Below are positions 51,327 to 61,525 of a stretch of DNA of 64,000 bases, in pieces. The notes beneath the pieces are model-generated. The model did no database searches, was not told the DNA's origin, and saw nothing but the letters and a program-made list of their open reading frames with translations. Source of the DNA: Uruburuella testudinis (GTDB taxonomy: Bacteria > Pseudomonadota > Gammaproteobacteria > Burkholderiales > Neisseriaceae); NCBI RefSeq assembly GCF_022870865.1, contig NZ_CP091508.1, positions 1,302,001-1,366,000 of the forward strand, in the 5' to 3' direction. Every line of letters begins with the position of its first letter. Positions within the stretch are counted from its first letter, which is position 1. A program made the position numbers and the translations under genes.

Positions 51327-51439
51327 ATATAGTAAAAGAAATTAAAAACTAGTACAAATCCACAAAAAGTGGATTGTCTTGATACGCTTTTTTTCTATTT
51401 CTTGTGGATTTGTGCTAGTTTTTAATTTCTTTGACTATA
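51327..51439. repeat. Correia-like hairpin element (113 bp)
   Basis: About 39-bp inverted arms (left ATATAGTAAAAGAAATTAAA..., right ...TTTAATTTCTTTGACTATAT) with a 35-bp loop. The TATAGT ends and AGTAC inside recall the Correia repeat ends (TATAGTG...AGTAC) and it is flanked by TA. It could also be a strong hairpin in RNA. Confidence 0.6.
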
Positions 51440-51624
51440 TTATGAAAGCAGCCGCTTACAGGCTGCTGGGTGTTGGAACACGGATTTTGAAGAAATCCGT
51501 GTGGCTGCGTTTGCCGGCCGCTTGCGGTGAAGCAATCAGCTGGTGGTGATAAACCGGCGGTGTTGTCAGCTGCCTTCATGCATCTGGGATTCTTAAAAAT
51601 CTTGTCATCTGACGTAACCGGCTA
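51440..51624. other. Gene-free stretch before fdhE
   Basis: No ORF or repeat recognised; contains small dyads (cagccgcttacaggctgctg, 51452-51471; cacggattttgaagaaatccgtg, 51479-51501) that may be terminators of fdhE. Confidence 0.45.
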
Positions 51625-52542
51625 TTATTCCGCAGACAGTAAAAACGGATTACTGCCTGCGCGGCTGTAGCCTGCTTCGCCGACTAAAATATCCAGCCCT
51701 AATGATGCCAGGTCGTCGGCAATGGGGTCGGCGTATTGTTGTTTTTCCAAGCGGTAAAGTTTTCGGTAGCTGCGGCATGTTTCACAGCTTTCGGCTTTGG
51801 CACCCAATAAGGGGGCGACTTGGGTGGGGGCGGTATCGGTTTCGATTTCTTGTATGCCCATGCCGCTGCTGTCGCCGCAGGTGGGGCATTTGGCGCGTAA
51901 GGCATTCCAGCGGCTGTTGCAGTGCGGGCAGTGCATGTAGCGAAATCCTGCTAAATCGCCTTTGGCCAATACTACGCTGCCGACGGCTTCTGTGCCGCAG
52001 CAGGGGCATAGGGTGCGTTCTTCTACTGGGGGAACGTCGTCTTCGGTCAGTTGTGCTGCCCATGCGGTCCAGATGATTTGCAGGGCGGCTTGTACCCAAA
52101 TGATGGCGGCTCGGTCGCTGTTTTCTATTTTTGATGTGGATACGCGCTTGGCCAATGCTTCGGTTTCTTCGCGGGTAAGTGCGGCGAGCCTGTTTAGTTC
52201 GGCTTGTACGGTCATGTTTGGCTGATGGTTGATTTCGTTTAACAAATCGGTAAATACGCCGTAAAAATCAGCCGGCACTTGCTCTGTTGCGGCCGGGGGC
52301 AATGTTGTGCTGCCTTGGCGCAAGGGCGGTGGGGTGAAGCGGTGTTTGGCCGATACGGCATGTTGTGCGGCGGTCAGTTTGCCCAACAGTTCGAGATACA
52401 GGCGCCATTCGCTGTTGTCGGCTTCGGCCAATTCAAAAAAACGCATGCTGCGTTCTTCAAAAACATGGCTGGCAGGTGCTGTCCAAAAGGGTGTGTGAAA
52501 GAGGCCTTTCTGTATGGTTTCGGCAGGTTTGGCGGTGGTCAT
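51625..52542 (-). CDS. fdhE: Formate dehydrogenase accessory protein FdhE
   Basis: The 305-residue protein has the FdhE C-terminal zinc-binding cysteine pairs: CPCCGTEAVGS, CPHCNSRWNALRAKCPTCG and CETCRSYRKL. It is needed for assembly or activity of membrane formate dehydrogenases. It lies 180 bp downstream of fdhD on the same strand, opposite to fdoGHI. Confidence 0.93.
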   Translation of the reverse strand: MTTAKPAETIQKGLFHTPFWTAPASHVFEERSMRFFELAEADNSEWRLYLELLGKLTAAQHAVSAKHRFTPPPLRQGSTTLPPAATEQVPADFYGVFTDLLNEINHQPNMTVQAELNRLAALTREETEALAKRVSTSKIENSDRAAIIWVQAALQIIWTAWAAQLTEDDVPPVEERTLCPCCGTEAVGSVVLAKGDLAGFRYMHCPHCNSRWNALRAKCPTCGDSSGMGIQEIETDTAPTQVAPLLGAKAESCETCRSYRKLYRLEKQQYADPIADDLASLGLDILVGEAGYSRAGSNPFLLSAE

Positions 52543-52722
52543 GATTTTCCTTATGCAGCCTAAGGCTGTTGGTTTTATTGAATGATGGTTTGTTTTCAGA
52601 CGGCCTGATATTCTTTAATATTCTAATATTCTTTTTTTGCATGGATTGCATTGGCTGGCGGGCCGGCGATATTGTGAAACCTATTGATGCCGATGCAAGG
52701 CGCTGCGATGTTGCGGCAGGTA

Positions 52723-53532
52723 TTAAGCTGTTTCACGATAACAGATAAACCCGGTATGGCTGTATATGCTGAACTGGTGTGGTTTGGCGAAGCCGGCCAG
52801 GGTGATGCCCGATTGTTCGGCCAGCCGCACGGCTAATGCGGTGGGTGCTGATACGGCCACAACGCAGCCGATGCCGAGCATGGCTGCTTTGGCGATCATT
52901 TCATAGCTGGCACGGCTGGAAATCAGTGCAAACCCCTGCTGCCAATCTAGCGCTTGGCGGGCGCCGAAGCCCAGCAGTTTATCTAATGCATTATGGCGGC
53001 CGACATCTTCAAATAAATATTGGATTTCGCCGCCGACTACCCATGCTGCGCCGTGTACTGCGCCGGTTTGGCTGCGCAAATGCTGGTGCGATTGCAAATG
53101 ATTCAAGGCCGTCTGAATATCGGTGGCACGGATATTGCCGTTGCGCACCACTTGTGGCAGTTCGGTGGGTATGGCCGCGAGGCTGTCGATGCCGCATAAG
53201 CCGCAGCCGGTACGGCCGCTCATGCTGCGGCGGCGCGCTTTCAGGGCTTGAAATTGGGCCGAAGCGATTTCCAGATGCACTTCAATGCCGTTGCAAGCCT
53301 GTTTCACTTCAATATCATAAGCTTGGCCGGCATGCTGCAAAATGCCTTCGCTCAGGCTGAAGCCCAGCGCCAGTTCGGCCAAATCGGCAGGTGTTGCCAT
53401 CAATACTACGTGGGCAATGCCGTTATACACCAGCGCTACCGGTGTTTCTTCGGCCAAAATATCATCATTTGTGCAAGCTGCGCCGCCGTTGATCCGGCAA
53501 ACGGAATGCAGGCTTTTTGTATCGAAATTCAT
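52723..53532 (-). CDS. fdhD: Formate dehydrogenase sulfurtransferase FdhD
   Basis: The 269-residue protein has the CxxC motif RTGCGLCGID (Cys110, Cys113) that carries sulphur from IscS to the molybdopterin cofactor, and FdhD motifs EETPVALVYNGIAHVVLMAT and FEDVGRHNALDKLLG. The frame is open upstream to 53682, but the region 53559-53620 is a family A fragment, so ATG 53532 (MNFDTKSLHSV) is favoured. No strong ribosome site is visible. It is the first gene of an fdhD-fdhE unit. Confidence 0.88.
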   Translation of the reverse strand: MNFDTKSLHSVCRINGGAACTNDDILAEETPVALVYNGIAHVVLMATPADLAELALGFSLSEGILQHAGQAYDIEVKQACNGIEVHLEIASAQFQALKARRRSMSGRTGCGLCGIDSLAAIPTELPQVVRNGNIRATDIQTALNHLQSHQHLRSQTGAVHGAAWVVGGEIQYLFEDVGRHNALDKLLGFGARQALDWQQGFALISSRASYEMIAKAAMLGIGCVVAVSAPTALAVRLAEQSGITLAGFAKPHQFSIYSHTGFICYRETA

Positions 53533-53558
53533 GGTTTGGTATAGGCGGTTATTCAGGG

Positions 53559-53620
53559 CTTGCCGGGCATCTGTATTTTTAGGAACGACCATTCCCTTGT
53601 TAATAATGTCAGAACACCCC
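53559..53620 (+). repeat. Family A repeat, right-end fragment
   Basis: ttgccgggcatctgtatttt ... gtcagaacacccc matches the right end with many changes; old copy upstream of fdhD. Confidence 0.5.
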
Positions 53621-54029
53621 GGCCATAACATTATTAAAGCTATTGCAAACGAAATGTCGGCATGGTTTGGCATTATAACCATTTTTGCCGCATAAATCTG
53701 TTTCGCCCGCCCGTAAAGCGGTGAATGGAAGTGGGGAGCGCACTGCTTGGCTTTGTGTTCAACGCTGCAGCTTATCTGCTTGTTTTGCGTTGACAGGAGC
53801 AGATAAAGTTTGGTGGTTTTTGCATGGGCGTCATTCCTGTTTGGTCATCATGCGGCACATCAACATAAGCCGATGCCGTCTGAAAATCTTGATGGTTTTC
53901 AGACGGCATGAATGATTAAAACATATTGTCGTCGGGGCGCAGCCTGTGAGTTTTCTGTTTGCCCTTAACGTTGCGATTATGGATATCGCAAACACCGGGC
54001 GGCTTCAGACGGCCTTTGCCGGCATCATC
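53621..54029. other. Gene-free stretch between fdhD and the OprD-type porin gene
   Basis: No credible ORF; contains the DUS hairpin and another DUS at about 54004-54015. Confidence 0.45.
53873..53909. terminator. DUS hairpin of the ATGCCGTCTGAA dialect
   Basis: Both arms are ATGCCGTCTGAAAA and reverse complement, the meningococcal-type 12-mer, rare in this window. It can end the OprD-type gene (minus strand). Confidence 0.75.
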
Positions 54030-55301
54030 TTAAAAGCTATACGAAAGCTGCAAACGGTTTTGTAAAAACTCATTGTCGTTGCCTTGCCGTTTTTGCATGC
54101 CGGCAAAATCGCTGATGCTCAAACCTTTCAGACGGCCTTGAAAGCGGTAGGTGCCGAACAGCAAGTATTCGGTCATTTTATGGCTGCCTTGACCGGCGTT
54201 GTTGGATGCGCGGACGTGGGTAAGGCGGCTGCCCATAAATAATTTATTGTTAACCGCGCCGGTGAGTTCGGCAGACCATGCATTGCCTGCACCGAGATCT
54301 TGGGTGCTGGTGAAGAAGGGCTGAGCGAAAAAGGGGCCGGAAGAAGTGTTGTGCGCATAAGGTGTGGGCAGTGCGCCGTTGTGATAGGCATCGGCTTCGT
54401 TAAACATATGGTTGTAGGCCAGTTTGAGGTTGGCGCTCGGGGTGGGCTTGAGCTTGACTTGTATGCCGGCAACTTTGCTGTCTACTTTGCCGAGGTAGGC
54501 GCTGCCGGTATCGTTGCCATACATGCCTTGCAGGCTGATTTCGGGCTGCCATTTGAGATTGCTCATGCCGTAATTGGCTTCTGCATAATAAAGGTTTAGC
54601 AAGTCATCATAATGTTGCACCCACAGCCGGCCTTTCAGGTAGTGGTCGCCCAATGGTATTTTTTTGGCCGCGCCGATGGCTGTCATGCCGTCGGTGTCTT
54701 GGCTCAGGCCGATAAACGGGTCGTCTTTCAGGCGCGAGCCTTTGCTGAACTTGCTGGTGCCGTAGCTTTTGAATTTGTTGGCTTTGGTGGCGCGGATAAA
54801 ATTGTCGGCATCGCCATAGCGGATGTCGATGCCTTGATACAGATAAGGCAATACGCGGAAATTGCTGTAGTCGCCGACAAAAGGGATATCGGCAAGACGT
54901 TGGTTGCCGGCGGTCACCGCAAATTTTTGGTGTTGCCATTTGATATAGGCTTCACCCAGCCCGAAGGTGTCGTCGCCCAACTCGGTTACCGGGCTGGAGC
55001 CTTGATCGAGATTATGCTGCCCTTCGATACCGATGGCCGCCTGAAAACCGTGATAGGGCGCGGTTTTGTAGGTGGCATAACCGCCAATCGCGGTAGCATC
55101 TTGGCTGTTGCCGCTGAAATAAGCATTATTGAGCGAGTAGGATTGTAGGCGCAGGCTGCCGTCGATGCTGCCGCAGCTAAGAGCTTGGCTGATGTTGCCG
55201 GCGTTGTCGTTTTCGCATGCTGTGTCGTTGGAAAGCGGCATGGCTGATGCCAGTGAGCAGCAGGTGCCGAGGCTGAGAAATAAAATGGTTTTGGAGGTCA
55301 T
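54030..55301 (-). CDS. OprD-family outer-membrane porin
   Basis: The 423-residue protein has a Sec signal peptide (about 1-20, cleavage after SAMA-like LASA) and OprD-type motifs: NAYFSGNSQDATAIGGY, GLGEAYIKWQHQKFAVTAGN, SNLKWQPEISLQGMYGNDTG and a C-terminal aromatic end LQLSYSF. OprD porins take up basic amino acids, peptides or aromatic acids; substrate unknown. Two palindromes ATTGTTAACAAT/ATTGTCAACAAT lie upstream. An internal DUS encodes QGRLKGL-type residues. Confidence 0.85.
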   Translation of the reverse strand: MTSKTILFLSLGTCCSLASAMPLSNDTACENDNAGNISQALSCGSIDGSLRLQSYSLNNAYFSGNSQDATAIGGYATYKTAPYHGFQAAIGIEGQHNLDQGSSPVTELGDDTFGLGEAYIKWQHQKFAVTAGNQRLADIPFVGDYSNFRVLPYLYQGIDIRYGDADNFIRATKANKFKSYGTSKFSKGSRLKDDPFIGLSQDTDGMTAIGAAKKIPLGDHYLKGRLWVQHYDDLLNLYYAEANYGMSNLKWQPEISLQGMYGNDTGSAYLGKVDSKVAGIQVKLKPTPSANLKLAYNHMFNEADAYHNGALPTPYAHNTSSGPFFAQPFFTSTQDLGAGNAWSAELTGAVNNKLFMGSRLTHVRASNNAGQGSHKMTEYLLFGTYRFQGRLKGLSISDFAGMQKRQGNDNEFLQNRLQLSYSF

Positions 55302-55376
55302 CGTGATTTCCGCATGGTTGGTGTCGGTATACGCAACATTCGGCTAAGCGATGTTGCAATGTGTTAAATCAGGATA

Positions 55377-55410
55377 AATTGTTAACAATTTATTTTGTAT
55401 TGTCAACAAT
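55377..55410. promoter_or_regulatory. Two direct palindromes upstream of the porin gene
   Basis: AATTGTTAACAATT (55377-55390, perfect) and ATTGTCAACAAT (55399-55410), centres 21 bp apart, two helical turns. They resemble GntR-family (FCD type) operators (TTGTxxACAA). No GntR gene is in the window. Confidence 0.6.
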
Positions 55411-55551
55411 TATTTGCAGTTTGGTGATGTGGGGCAAAAAGTGAGCCTATTTTATGCTAAAAGAATATCGCAGTTGGGGGAGCAAGTTTGCTGTATCTCT
55501 GATTCCGAACGCACTATAATGGCCGCTGATTGTTTTGTGACCTAATCGATA

Positions 55552-55839
55552 ATGAATAAAGAACTGCTCGGCATTTTATTTTTACCGGCGGGCGTGATCA
55601 GCATGTGTTTGGCCGGGCTGTGGCAAATATATGTGATGATGACTGAAAGCCATACTCTCAACCGCTTTAAAGACAAACAGCTGGTTTGGGTGGTGGCGGC
55701 CTTGTTTTTCAGCTTCAGCCTGGCTGTTTACTGGTTTTGTCCGAATGCCCGCAAAAAAGGCTGGTTGTTTGCGATACTGGCTGTCGGCGGGGTGGCGATG
55801 TATGTGTCGGCGCGAATGTGGCTGCCGTTTGGCCGCTAG
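55552..55839 (+). CDS. Small membrane protein of unknown function
   Basis: The 95-residue protein has three hydrophobic stretches (LLGILFLPAGVISMCLAGLW, LVWVVAALFFSFSLAVYWF, WLFAILAVGGVAMYVSARMW). No family recognised. Its TAG stop is formed by the left end of a family A repeat, so the ancestral C-terminus may have been longer or different. Confidence 0.65.
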   Translation: MNKELLGILFLPAGVISMCLAGLWQIYVMMTESHTLNRFKDKQLVWVVAALFFSFSLAVYWFCPNARKKGWLFAILAVGGVAMYVSARMWLPFGR

Positions 55840-56000
55840 GGTATCCTGGCAATTCGATTTACGGGTGTATTTTGCCCCTGAAAACGCATCTGCGGCGTTA
55901 AAAAGCCTCGCAAGATATTCAATCTTGCTGTGTTTTTTGCCTGGCATCTGCATTTTCAGGGGCAAAAATCCCCTCATAAACAAATTGTCAGGATACCCTA
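55837..56000 (+). repeat. Family A repeat, full-length copy; forms the stop of the small membrane protein gene
   Basis: Left TAGGGTATCCTGGCAATTCG, full core with gcctcgcaagatattcaatc, right end TGTCAGGATACCCTA. TA at both ends. The TAG of the left end is the stop codon (55837-55839). Confidence 0.92.
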
Positions 56001-56037
56001 GCGTATCTGCCTGTGTGTAGTGGTTTGTAATTGATTC

Positions 56038-56116
56038 AGGCCGTCTGAAAGCATTTTTTGCCGATTTATTATCATTTGAAATCCATTACGGCATCATTAT
56101 TGCTTTCAGACGGCCT
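56038..56116. terminator. Inverted DUS pair
   Basis: AGGCCGTCTGAAAGCA (56038-56053) and reverse complement (56101-56116), 47-bp loop. Confidence 0.6.
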
Positions 56117-56143
56117 TGTATTTAACCTTGGGCGCTTTTGAGC

Positions 56144-56156
56144 TAGGATACCCTAA
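56144..56156. repeat. Family A end, solo
   Basis: TAGGATACCCTAA; the right end of family A without the rest. Between here and sucC (56335) is a region with a possible -10 TATACT at 56247. Confidence 0.4.
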
Positions 56157-56334
56157 CATTCCGCCAACCGTTAATTTGGCTCAAATAAAAAGATAAAAAA
56201 TGGTGGCAGCATGGCTTGAAGTAGTGAAATCCACAGCGATTTCGACTATACTGTTTCCGTTTGAGCAAACAGTCGGATTATGGCATCCCACTTATCGAAG
56301 ATGCCGATTATCAACAACTATAGAGGACGATTTC

Positions 56335-57501
<1,167 letters not shown>

Positions 57502-57512
57502 GGAGAAAATGA

Positions 57513-58403
57513 ATGAGCGTTTTAATCAATAAAGACACTAAAGTATTGGTACAAGGTTTCACCGGCAAAAACGGTACGTTCCACTCGGAGCAAGCCATCG
57601 CTTACGGCACCAAAGTAGTGGGCGGCGTTACCCCGGGCAAAGGCGGTCAAACCCATCTGGATCTGCCCGTATTCAACACCATGAAAGAAGCCGTAAAAGA
57701 AACCGGCGCCGATGCATCTGTAATCTACGTGCCGGCACCGTTTGTGCTCGATTCGATTGTTGAAGCTGTCGATTCAGGCGTTGGCCTGGTGGTGGTAATT
57801 ACCGAAGGCGTGCCCACTTTGGATATGCTCAAGGCCAAACGGTATCTCGAAACCAACGGCAACGGCACCCGCTTGGTCGGCCCCAACTGCCCGGGCGTGA
57901 TTACACCGGGTGAGTGCAAAATCGGCATTATGCCGGGGCACATCCACCAGCCGGGCAAAATCGGCATCATTTCCCGTTCAGGCACGCTCACTTACGAAGC
58001 CGTGGCGCAAACCACCAAACTGGGCTTGGGTCAGTCGACCTGTATCGGTATCGGCGGCGACCCGATTCCGGGCATGAACCAAATCGATGCACTGGAGCTG
58101 TTCCAAAACGATCCGCAAACTGAAGCCATTATCATGATCGGCGAAATCGGCGGCACCGCAGAGGAAGAAGCCGCCGAATACATCCAATCAAACGTTACCA
58201 AACCGGTAGTCGGCTATATTGCCGGCGTTACCGCGCCGAAAGGCAAACGCATGGGCCACGCCGGTGCGATTATTTCCGGCGGTAAAGGCACGGCGGAAGA
58301 GAAATTCGCAGCGTTTGAAAAAGCCGGTATGGCTTATACCCGCAGCCCGGCAGAGCTTGGCAGCACCATGCTGGAAGTGTTGAAAAGCAAAGGCATGGCA
58401 TAA
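57513..58403 (+). CDS. sucD: Succinyl-CoA synthetase alpha subunit
   Basis: The 296-residue protein has CoA-binding Rossmann part ([20 protein letters not shown]) and the phosphohistidine motif in [12 protein letters not shown] (His249). It forms the heterotetramer with SucC. The DUS hairpin terminator of the operon follows. Confidence 0.97.
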   Translation: MSVLINKDTKVLVQGFTGKNGTFHSEQAIAYGTKVVGGVTPGKGGQTHLDLPVFNTMKEAVKETGADASVIYVPAPFVLDSIVEAVDSGVGLVVVITEGVPTLDMLKAKRYLETNGNGTRLVGPNCPGVITPGECKIGIMPGHIHQPGKIGIISRSGTLTYEAVAQTTKLGLGQSTCIGIGGDPIPGMNQIDALELFQNDPQTEAIIMIGEIGGTAEEEAAEYIQSNVTKPVVGYIAGVTAPKGKRMGHAGAIISGGKGTAEEKFAAFEKAGMAYTRSPAELGSTMLEVLKSKGMA

Positions 58404-58422
58404 ATAGCTGTGTGGTTTTAAC

Positions 58423-58458
58423 AGGCCGTCTGAAACGTTTCAGACGGCCTTTGTTTTT
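58423..58458. terminator. DUS terminator of sucCD
   Basis: AGGCCGTCTGAAAC directly joined to its reverse complement (28-bp perfect palindrome), followed by TTGTTTTT. Confidence 0.9.
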
Positions 58459-58519
58459 CACGGCAGCAATTGTTTCATGCTATCATCTGCCCCTGAAATC
58501 TTAACCGGAATCTGAAAAA

Positions 58520-59581
58520 ATGACTGCTTTAAAAAACGATACTTTCCTGCGCGCGCTCTTGAAAGAGCCGGTCGAATACACGCCGGTGTGGATGATGCGC
58601 CAAGCCGGGCGCTATCTGCCCGAATATAAGGCCACCCGCGCGCAAGCGGGCAGTTTTTTAGATTTGTGTAAAAACACCGAATTGGCCACCGAGGTAACCA
58701 TTCAGCCGTTGGAGCGGTTTGATTTGGATGCGGCGATTTTGTTTTCCGATATTCTCACCGTGCCCGATGCTATGGGCTTGGGGCTGTATTTTGCGGAGGG
58801 CGAAGGGCCGAAATTCGAGCGTGTATTGCAACATGAGGCTGATATTGCCAAGCTGGAAGTGCCCGATATGGCCAAGCTCGGTTATGTGTTTGACGCGGTA
58901 TCATCAATCCGCCGCGCGCTTGACGGCCGTGTGCCGCTGATCGGTTTTTCAGGCAGCCCGTTTACGCTGGCCTGCTACATGGTGGAAGGCGGCAGCAGCA
59001 AGGAATTCCGCACCATTAAAAGCATGATGTATGCGCGCCCGGAGCTGCTGCATAAAATTCTCGATGTTAATGCGCAGGCGGTAACGGCTTATCTGAATGC
59101 GCAAATCGATGCCGGTGCGCAGGCGGTGCAGATTTTCGATACTTGGGGCGGTGTGCTCAGCGATGCGGCGTTTGCCGAATTCAGCCTGCGCTATATGCAG
59201 CAAATTATCGGCGGTTTGAAACGTGAAAACGAAGGCCGCTGCGTGCCGGTGATTGTGTTTACCAAAGGCGGCGGCTTGTGGCTGGAGCAAATGGCGGCCA
59301 TTGGCGCCGATGCACTGGGGCTGGACTGGAGCTGCAACATCGGCGAAGCCCGCCGCCGGGTGGGGGAAAAAGTGGCGTTGCAGGGCAATTTCGACCCGTT
59401 TGCTTTGTTCGGCACGCCCGACAGCATCCGCACCGAAGCGGCGCGTATTTTAGCGGCTTATGGCACGGGCAGCGGCCATGTGTTCAACCTCGGCCACGGC
59501 ATCAACCAGCATGCCGACCCCGAACACGCCAAAATTTTGGTCGACGCGGTACACGAATTGTCGCGCCGATACCATTGTTAA
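58520..59581 (+). CDS. hemE: Uroporphyrinogen decarboxylase
   Basis: The 353-residue protein has the HemE signature [20 protein letters not shown] near the N-terminus and [20 protein letters not shown], with conserved Asp in [17 protein letters not shown]. It removes four carboxyl groups of uroporphyrinogen III in haem synthesis. Length fits the family. Monocistronic; DUS hairpin downstream. Confidence 0.97.
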   Translation: MTALKNDTFLRALLKEPVEYTPVWMMRQAGRYLPEYKATRAQAGSFLDLCKNTELATEVTIQPLERFDLDAAILFSDILTVPDAMGLGLYFAEGEGPKFERVLQHEADIAKLEVPDMAKLGYVFDAVSSIRRALDGRVPLIGFSGSPFTLACYMVEGGSSKEFRTIKSMMYARPELLHKILDVNAQAVTAYLNAQIDAGAQAVQIFDTWGGVLSDAAFAEFSLRYMQQIIGGLKRENEGRCVPVIVFTKGGGLWLEQMAAIGADALGLDWSCNIGEARRRVGEKVALQGNFDPFALFGTPDSIRTEAARILAAYGTGSGHVFNLGHGINQHADPEHAKILVDAVHELSRRYHC

Positions 59582-59605
59582 GCCCGTGGTTGATCCGGTG
59601 CAAAG

Positions 59606-59631
59606 GGCCGTCTGAAATGTTTCAGACGGCC
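59606..59631. terminator. DUS terminator of hemE
   Basis: ggccgtctgaaa-tg-tttcagacggcc, 12-bp arms with a 2-bp loop. Confidence 0.8.
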
Positions 59632-59712
59632 TTTGTAATCAAACAGATATTTTGCTTGATGGCCTGATTCTTATATAATCAAGGCCGTCTGAAAGAGAGC
59701 GGTCGGTGAATC

Positions 59713-61206
59713 ATGGAAGCATTTCGCGAAATTCCCTGGGGTGAAATCCTGCTTTATCTGCACACTGCTGCCGTGGTGGGCTGCACGGTGCGTGTGTTAT
59801 ACAAACAGCGCAATATCGGCAGCGCTTTTGCCTGGCTGATTTTGCTGTTTGTAGTGCCGTTTGTGGGGGTGGGGCTTTACCTGTTAATCGGTGAGCCGCG
59901 CTTGGGCACGGCGCGCAGTAAGCGCACCGCAGAGATGAACCGGTTTTACAGCGAAGTGAGCGAGCGCTATCTGGCGGATGTGCATCTGGCCATACGCGAC
60001 GACGTGTCGCCGCATTATCGCGGTATCAGCCATGTATCCGCCGCAGTAACCGGCCTTTATGCCACCCGCCACAACGATATGGCGCTGCTGCACACCACCG
60101 ACAGCATTCTCGATGCCATGCTTTTCGACATTACCCATGCCGCCGAAACCTGTGTGCTGGCTTTCTACATTATCGACCCGCAAGGGCGCATCGAAACCCT
60201 GTTGGAAGCTGTGGAAGCGGCTGCGGTGCGCGGCGTGAGCTGCATTGTGATGGCAGATGCGGTGGGCAGCGAAGATTTCTTTAAAAGCACCTGGCCCAAG
60301 CGCCTGCAAGCGGCCGGCATAAAAGTGCAAAAAGCCCTGCCGGTGGGCATCTGGCGCACGCTGTTTACCCGCACCGATTTGCGCAATCACCGCAAGATTT
60401 TGATTGTCGACAAAAAAATCGGCTATACCGGCAGCTTTAATCTGGTCGACCCGCGCTATTTCAAGCAAGGCGCCGGCGTGGGCGAATGGGTAGACGTGAT
60501 GATGCGCTGCACCGGCCCCTTGGTGTTGGAAATGGCGGCGGTGTTTTACGCCGATATCGCCGTGGAAGACGAGCGCAATTTGGGCGAAGTGCAGAAATAC
60601 CTCACCGGCTTTGCCGAGCAAGTGCCCGCGATGCTGCCCGAAAAAATCAGCAGCGGCAATGTGGTGGCGCAAGTGATTCCTTCCGCCCCCAATCAAAGCG
60701 AGCGCGTGATTTACGACACCATCATCTGCGCCATTCATGCAGCCGAACGCAGGCTGATGATTACCACGCCGTATTTCGTGCCCGATGAGCCGCTGTTGCA
60801 GGCGCTTACCACCGCCGCCCGCCGTGGCGTGGAAGTGACGCTGATACTGCCTGCGAAGGTAGATTCGATGATGGTGCGTTATGCTTCGCGCGCATACTAC
60901 CCGCTTTTGCTGGAAGCCGGCGTGAACATTGCCCTTTACCAAGGCGGCCTGCTGCATGCCAAAACCTTGACCGTAGACGAAGATTACGCGCTTTTCGGCA
61001 CCGTTAACATGGATATGCGCAGCTTTTTTCTCAATCTCGAAATCAGCCTGGCCATTTATGACCGCAACATCACCGCCCAAATTGCCGCCCGCCAGCTCGC
61101 ATATTTGGGCGACAGCCAGCCCATCAACGTAAGCGCTTGGCAGCAACGCTCGAAATGGTGGGGGTTGGTGGAAAACACGGTAAGGCTGATGAGCCCGTTG
61201 TTATAG
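59713..61206 (+). CDS. cls: Cardiolipin synthase
   Basis: The 497-residue protein has N-terminal membrane segments (IGSAFAWLILLFVVPFVGVG) and two phospholipase-D HKD motifs: HRKILIVDKKIGYTGS with His226 and HAKTLTVDEDYALFGTVN with His415. It joins two phosphatidylglycerol molecules to cardiolipin at the inner membrane. The start ATG is 59713; the protein matches Cls size (about 480-510). A DUS hairpin follows about 180 bp later. Confidence 0.94.
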   Translation: MEAFREIPWGEILLYLHTAAVVGCTVRVLYKQRNIGSAFAWLILLFVVPFVGVGLYLLIGEPRLGTARSKRTAEMNRFYSEVSERYLADVHLAIRDDVSPHYRGISHVSAAVTGLYATRHNDMALLHTTDSILDAMLFDITHAAETCVLAFYIIDPQGRIETLLEAVEAAAVRGVSCIVMADAVGSEDFFKSTWPKRLQAAGIKVQKALPVGIWRTLFTRTDLRNHRKILIVDKKIGYTGSFNLVDPRYFKQGAGVGEWVDVMMRCTGPLVLEMAAVFYADIAVEDERNLGEVQKYLTGFAEQVPAMLPEKISSGNVVAQVIPSAPNQSERVIYDTIICAIHAAERRLMITTPYFVPDEPLLQALTTAARRGVEVTLILPAKVDSMMVRYASRAYYPLLLEAGVNIALYQGGLLHAKTLTVDEDYALFGTVNMDMRSFFLNLEISLAIYDRNITAQIAARQLAYLGDSQPINVSAWQQRSKWWGLVENTVRLMSPLL

Positions 61207-61384
61207 TTTCCCACGCCAAACCTGATGTAGATAGTTCAATAAAAGAAAAACGGGTATAAAAACAATAAACTTCAAATTGTGCGCAGATAGCATGAAGGCT
61301 GCTGCTTGATTTTTGTTGCAGGTTTTCATGGTGTTTGCGCACGATTTGTATCATTTTTTTGCATAAGATGCGGTGCGGATATTG

Positions 61385-61415
61385 AGGCCGTCTGAAAAAA
61401 TTTTTCAGACGGCCT
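61385..61415. terminator. DUS terminator after cls
   Basis: AGGCCGTCTGAAAAAA joined directly to TTTTTCAGACGGCCT, a 31-bp hairpin. Confidence 0.8.
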
Positions 61416-61458
61416 GTGTTTTTGTAATGAAGTGTTAAAAAATATTTGCTATTTTATA

Positions 61459-61477
61459 TATAATAATATATATTCTC
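61459..61477. promoter_or_regulatory. Fur-box-like site upstream of hmbR
   Basis: TATAATAATATATATTCTC in an AT-rich promoter region matches 13 of 19 positions of the Fur consensus. Iron repression of haemoglobin receptor genes is established in Neisseria; this site is weak. Confidence 0.4.
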
Positions 61478-61525
61478 ATTCAATAAAAAATATTCAATGA
61501 TAAAAACCCTTATTATTTTAAACAT

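Larger units (their letters stand above)
61207..61525. other. Gene-free stretch before hmbR
   Basis: Contains the DUS hairpin and the AT-rich promoter with a Fur-like site. No ORF. Confidence 0.55.

Noticed and set aside
53533..53682. N-terminal extension of FdhD
   Set aside because: The added part is translated from a decayed family A repeat and does not resemble FdhD.
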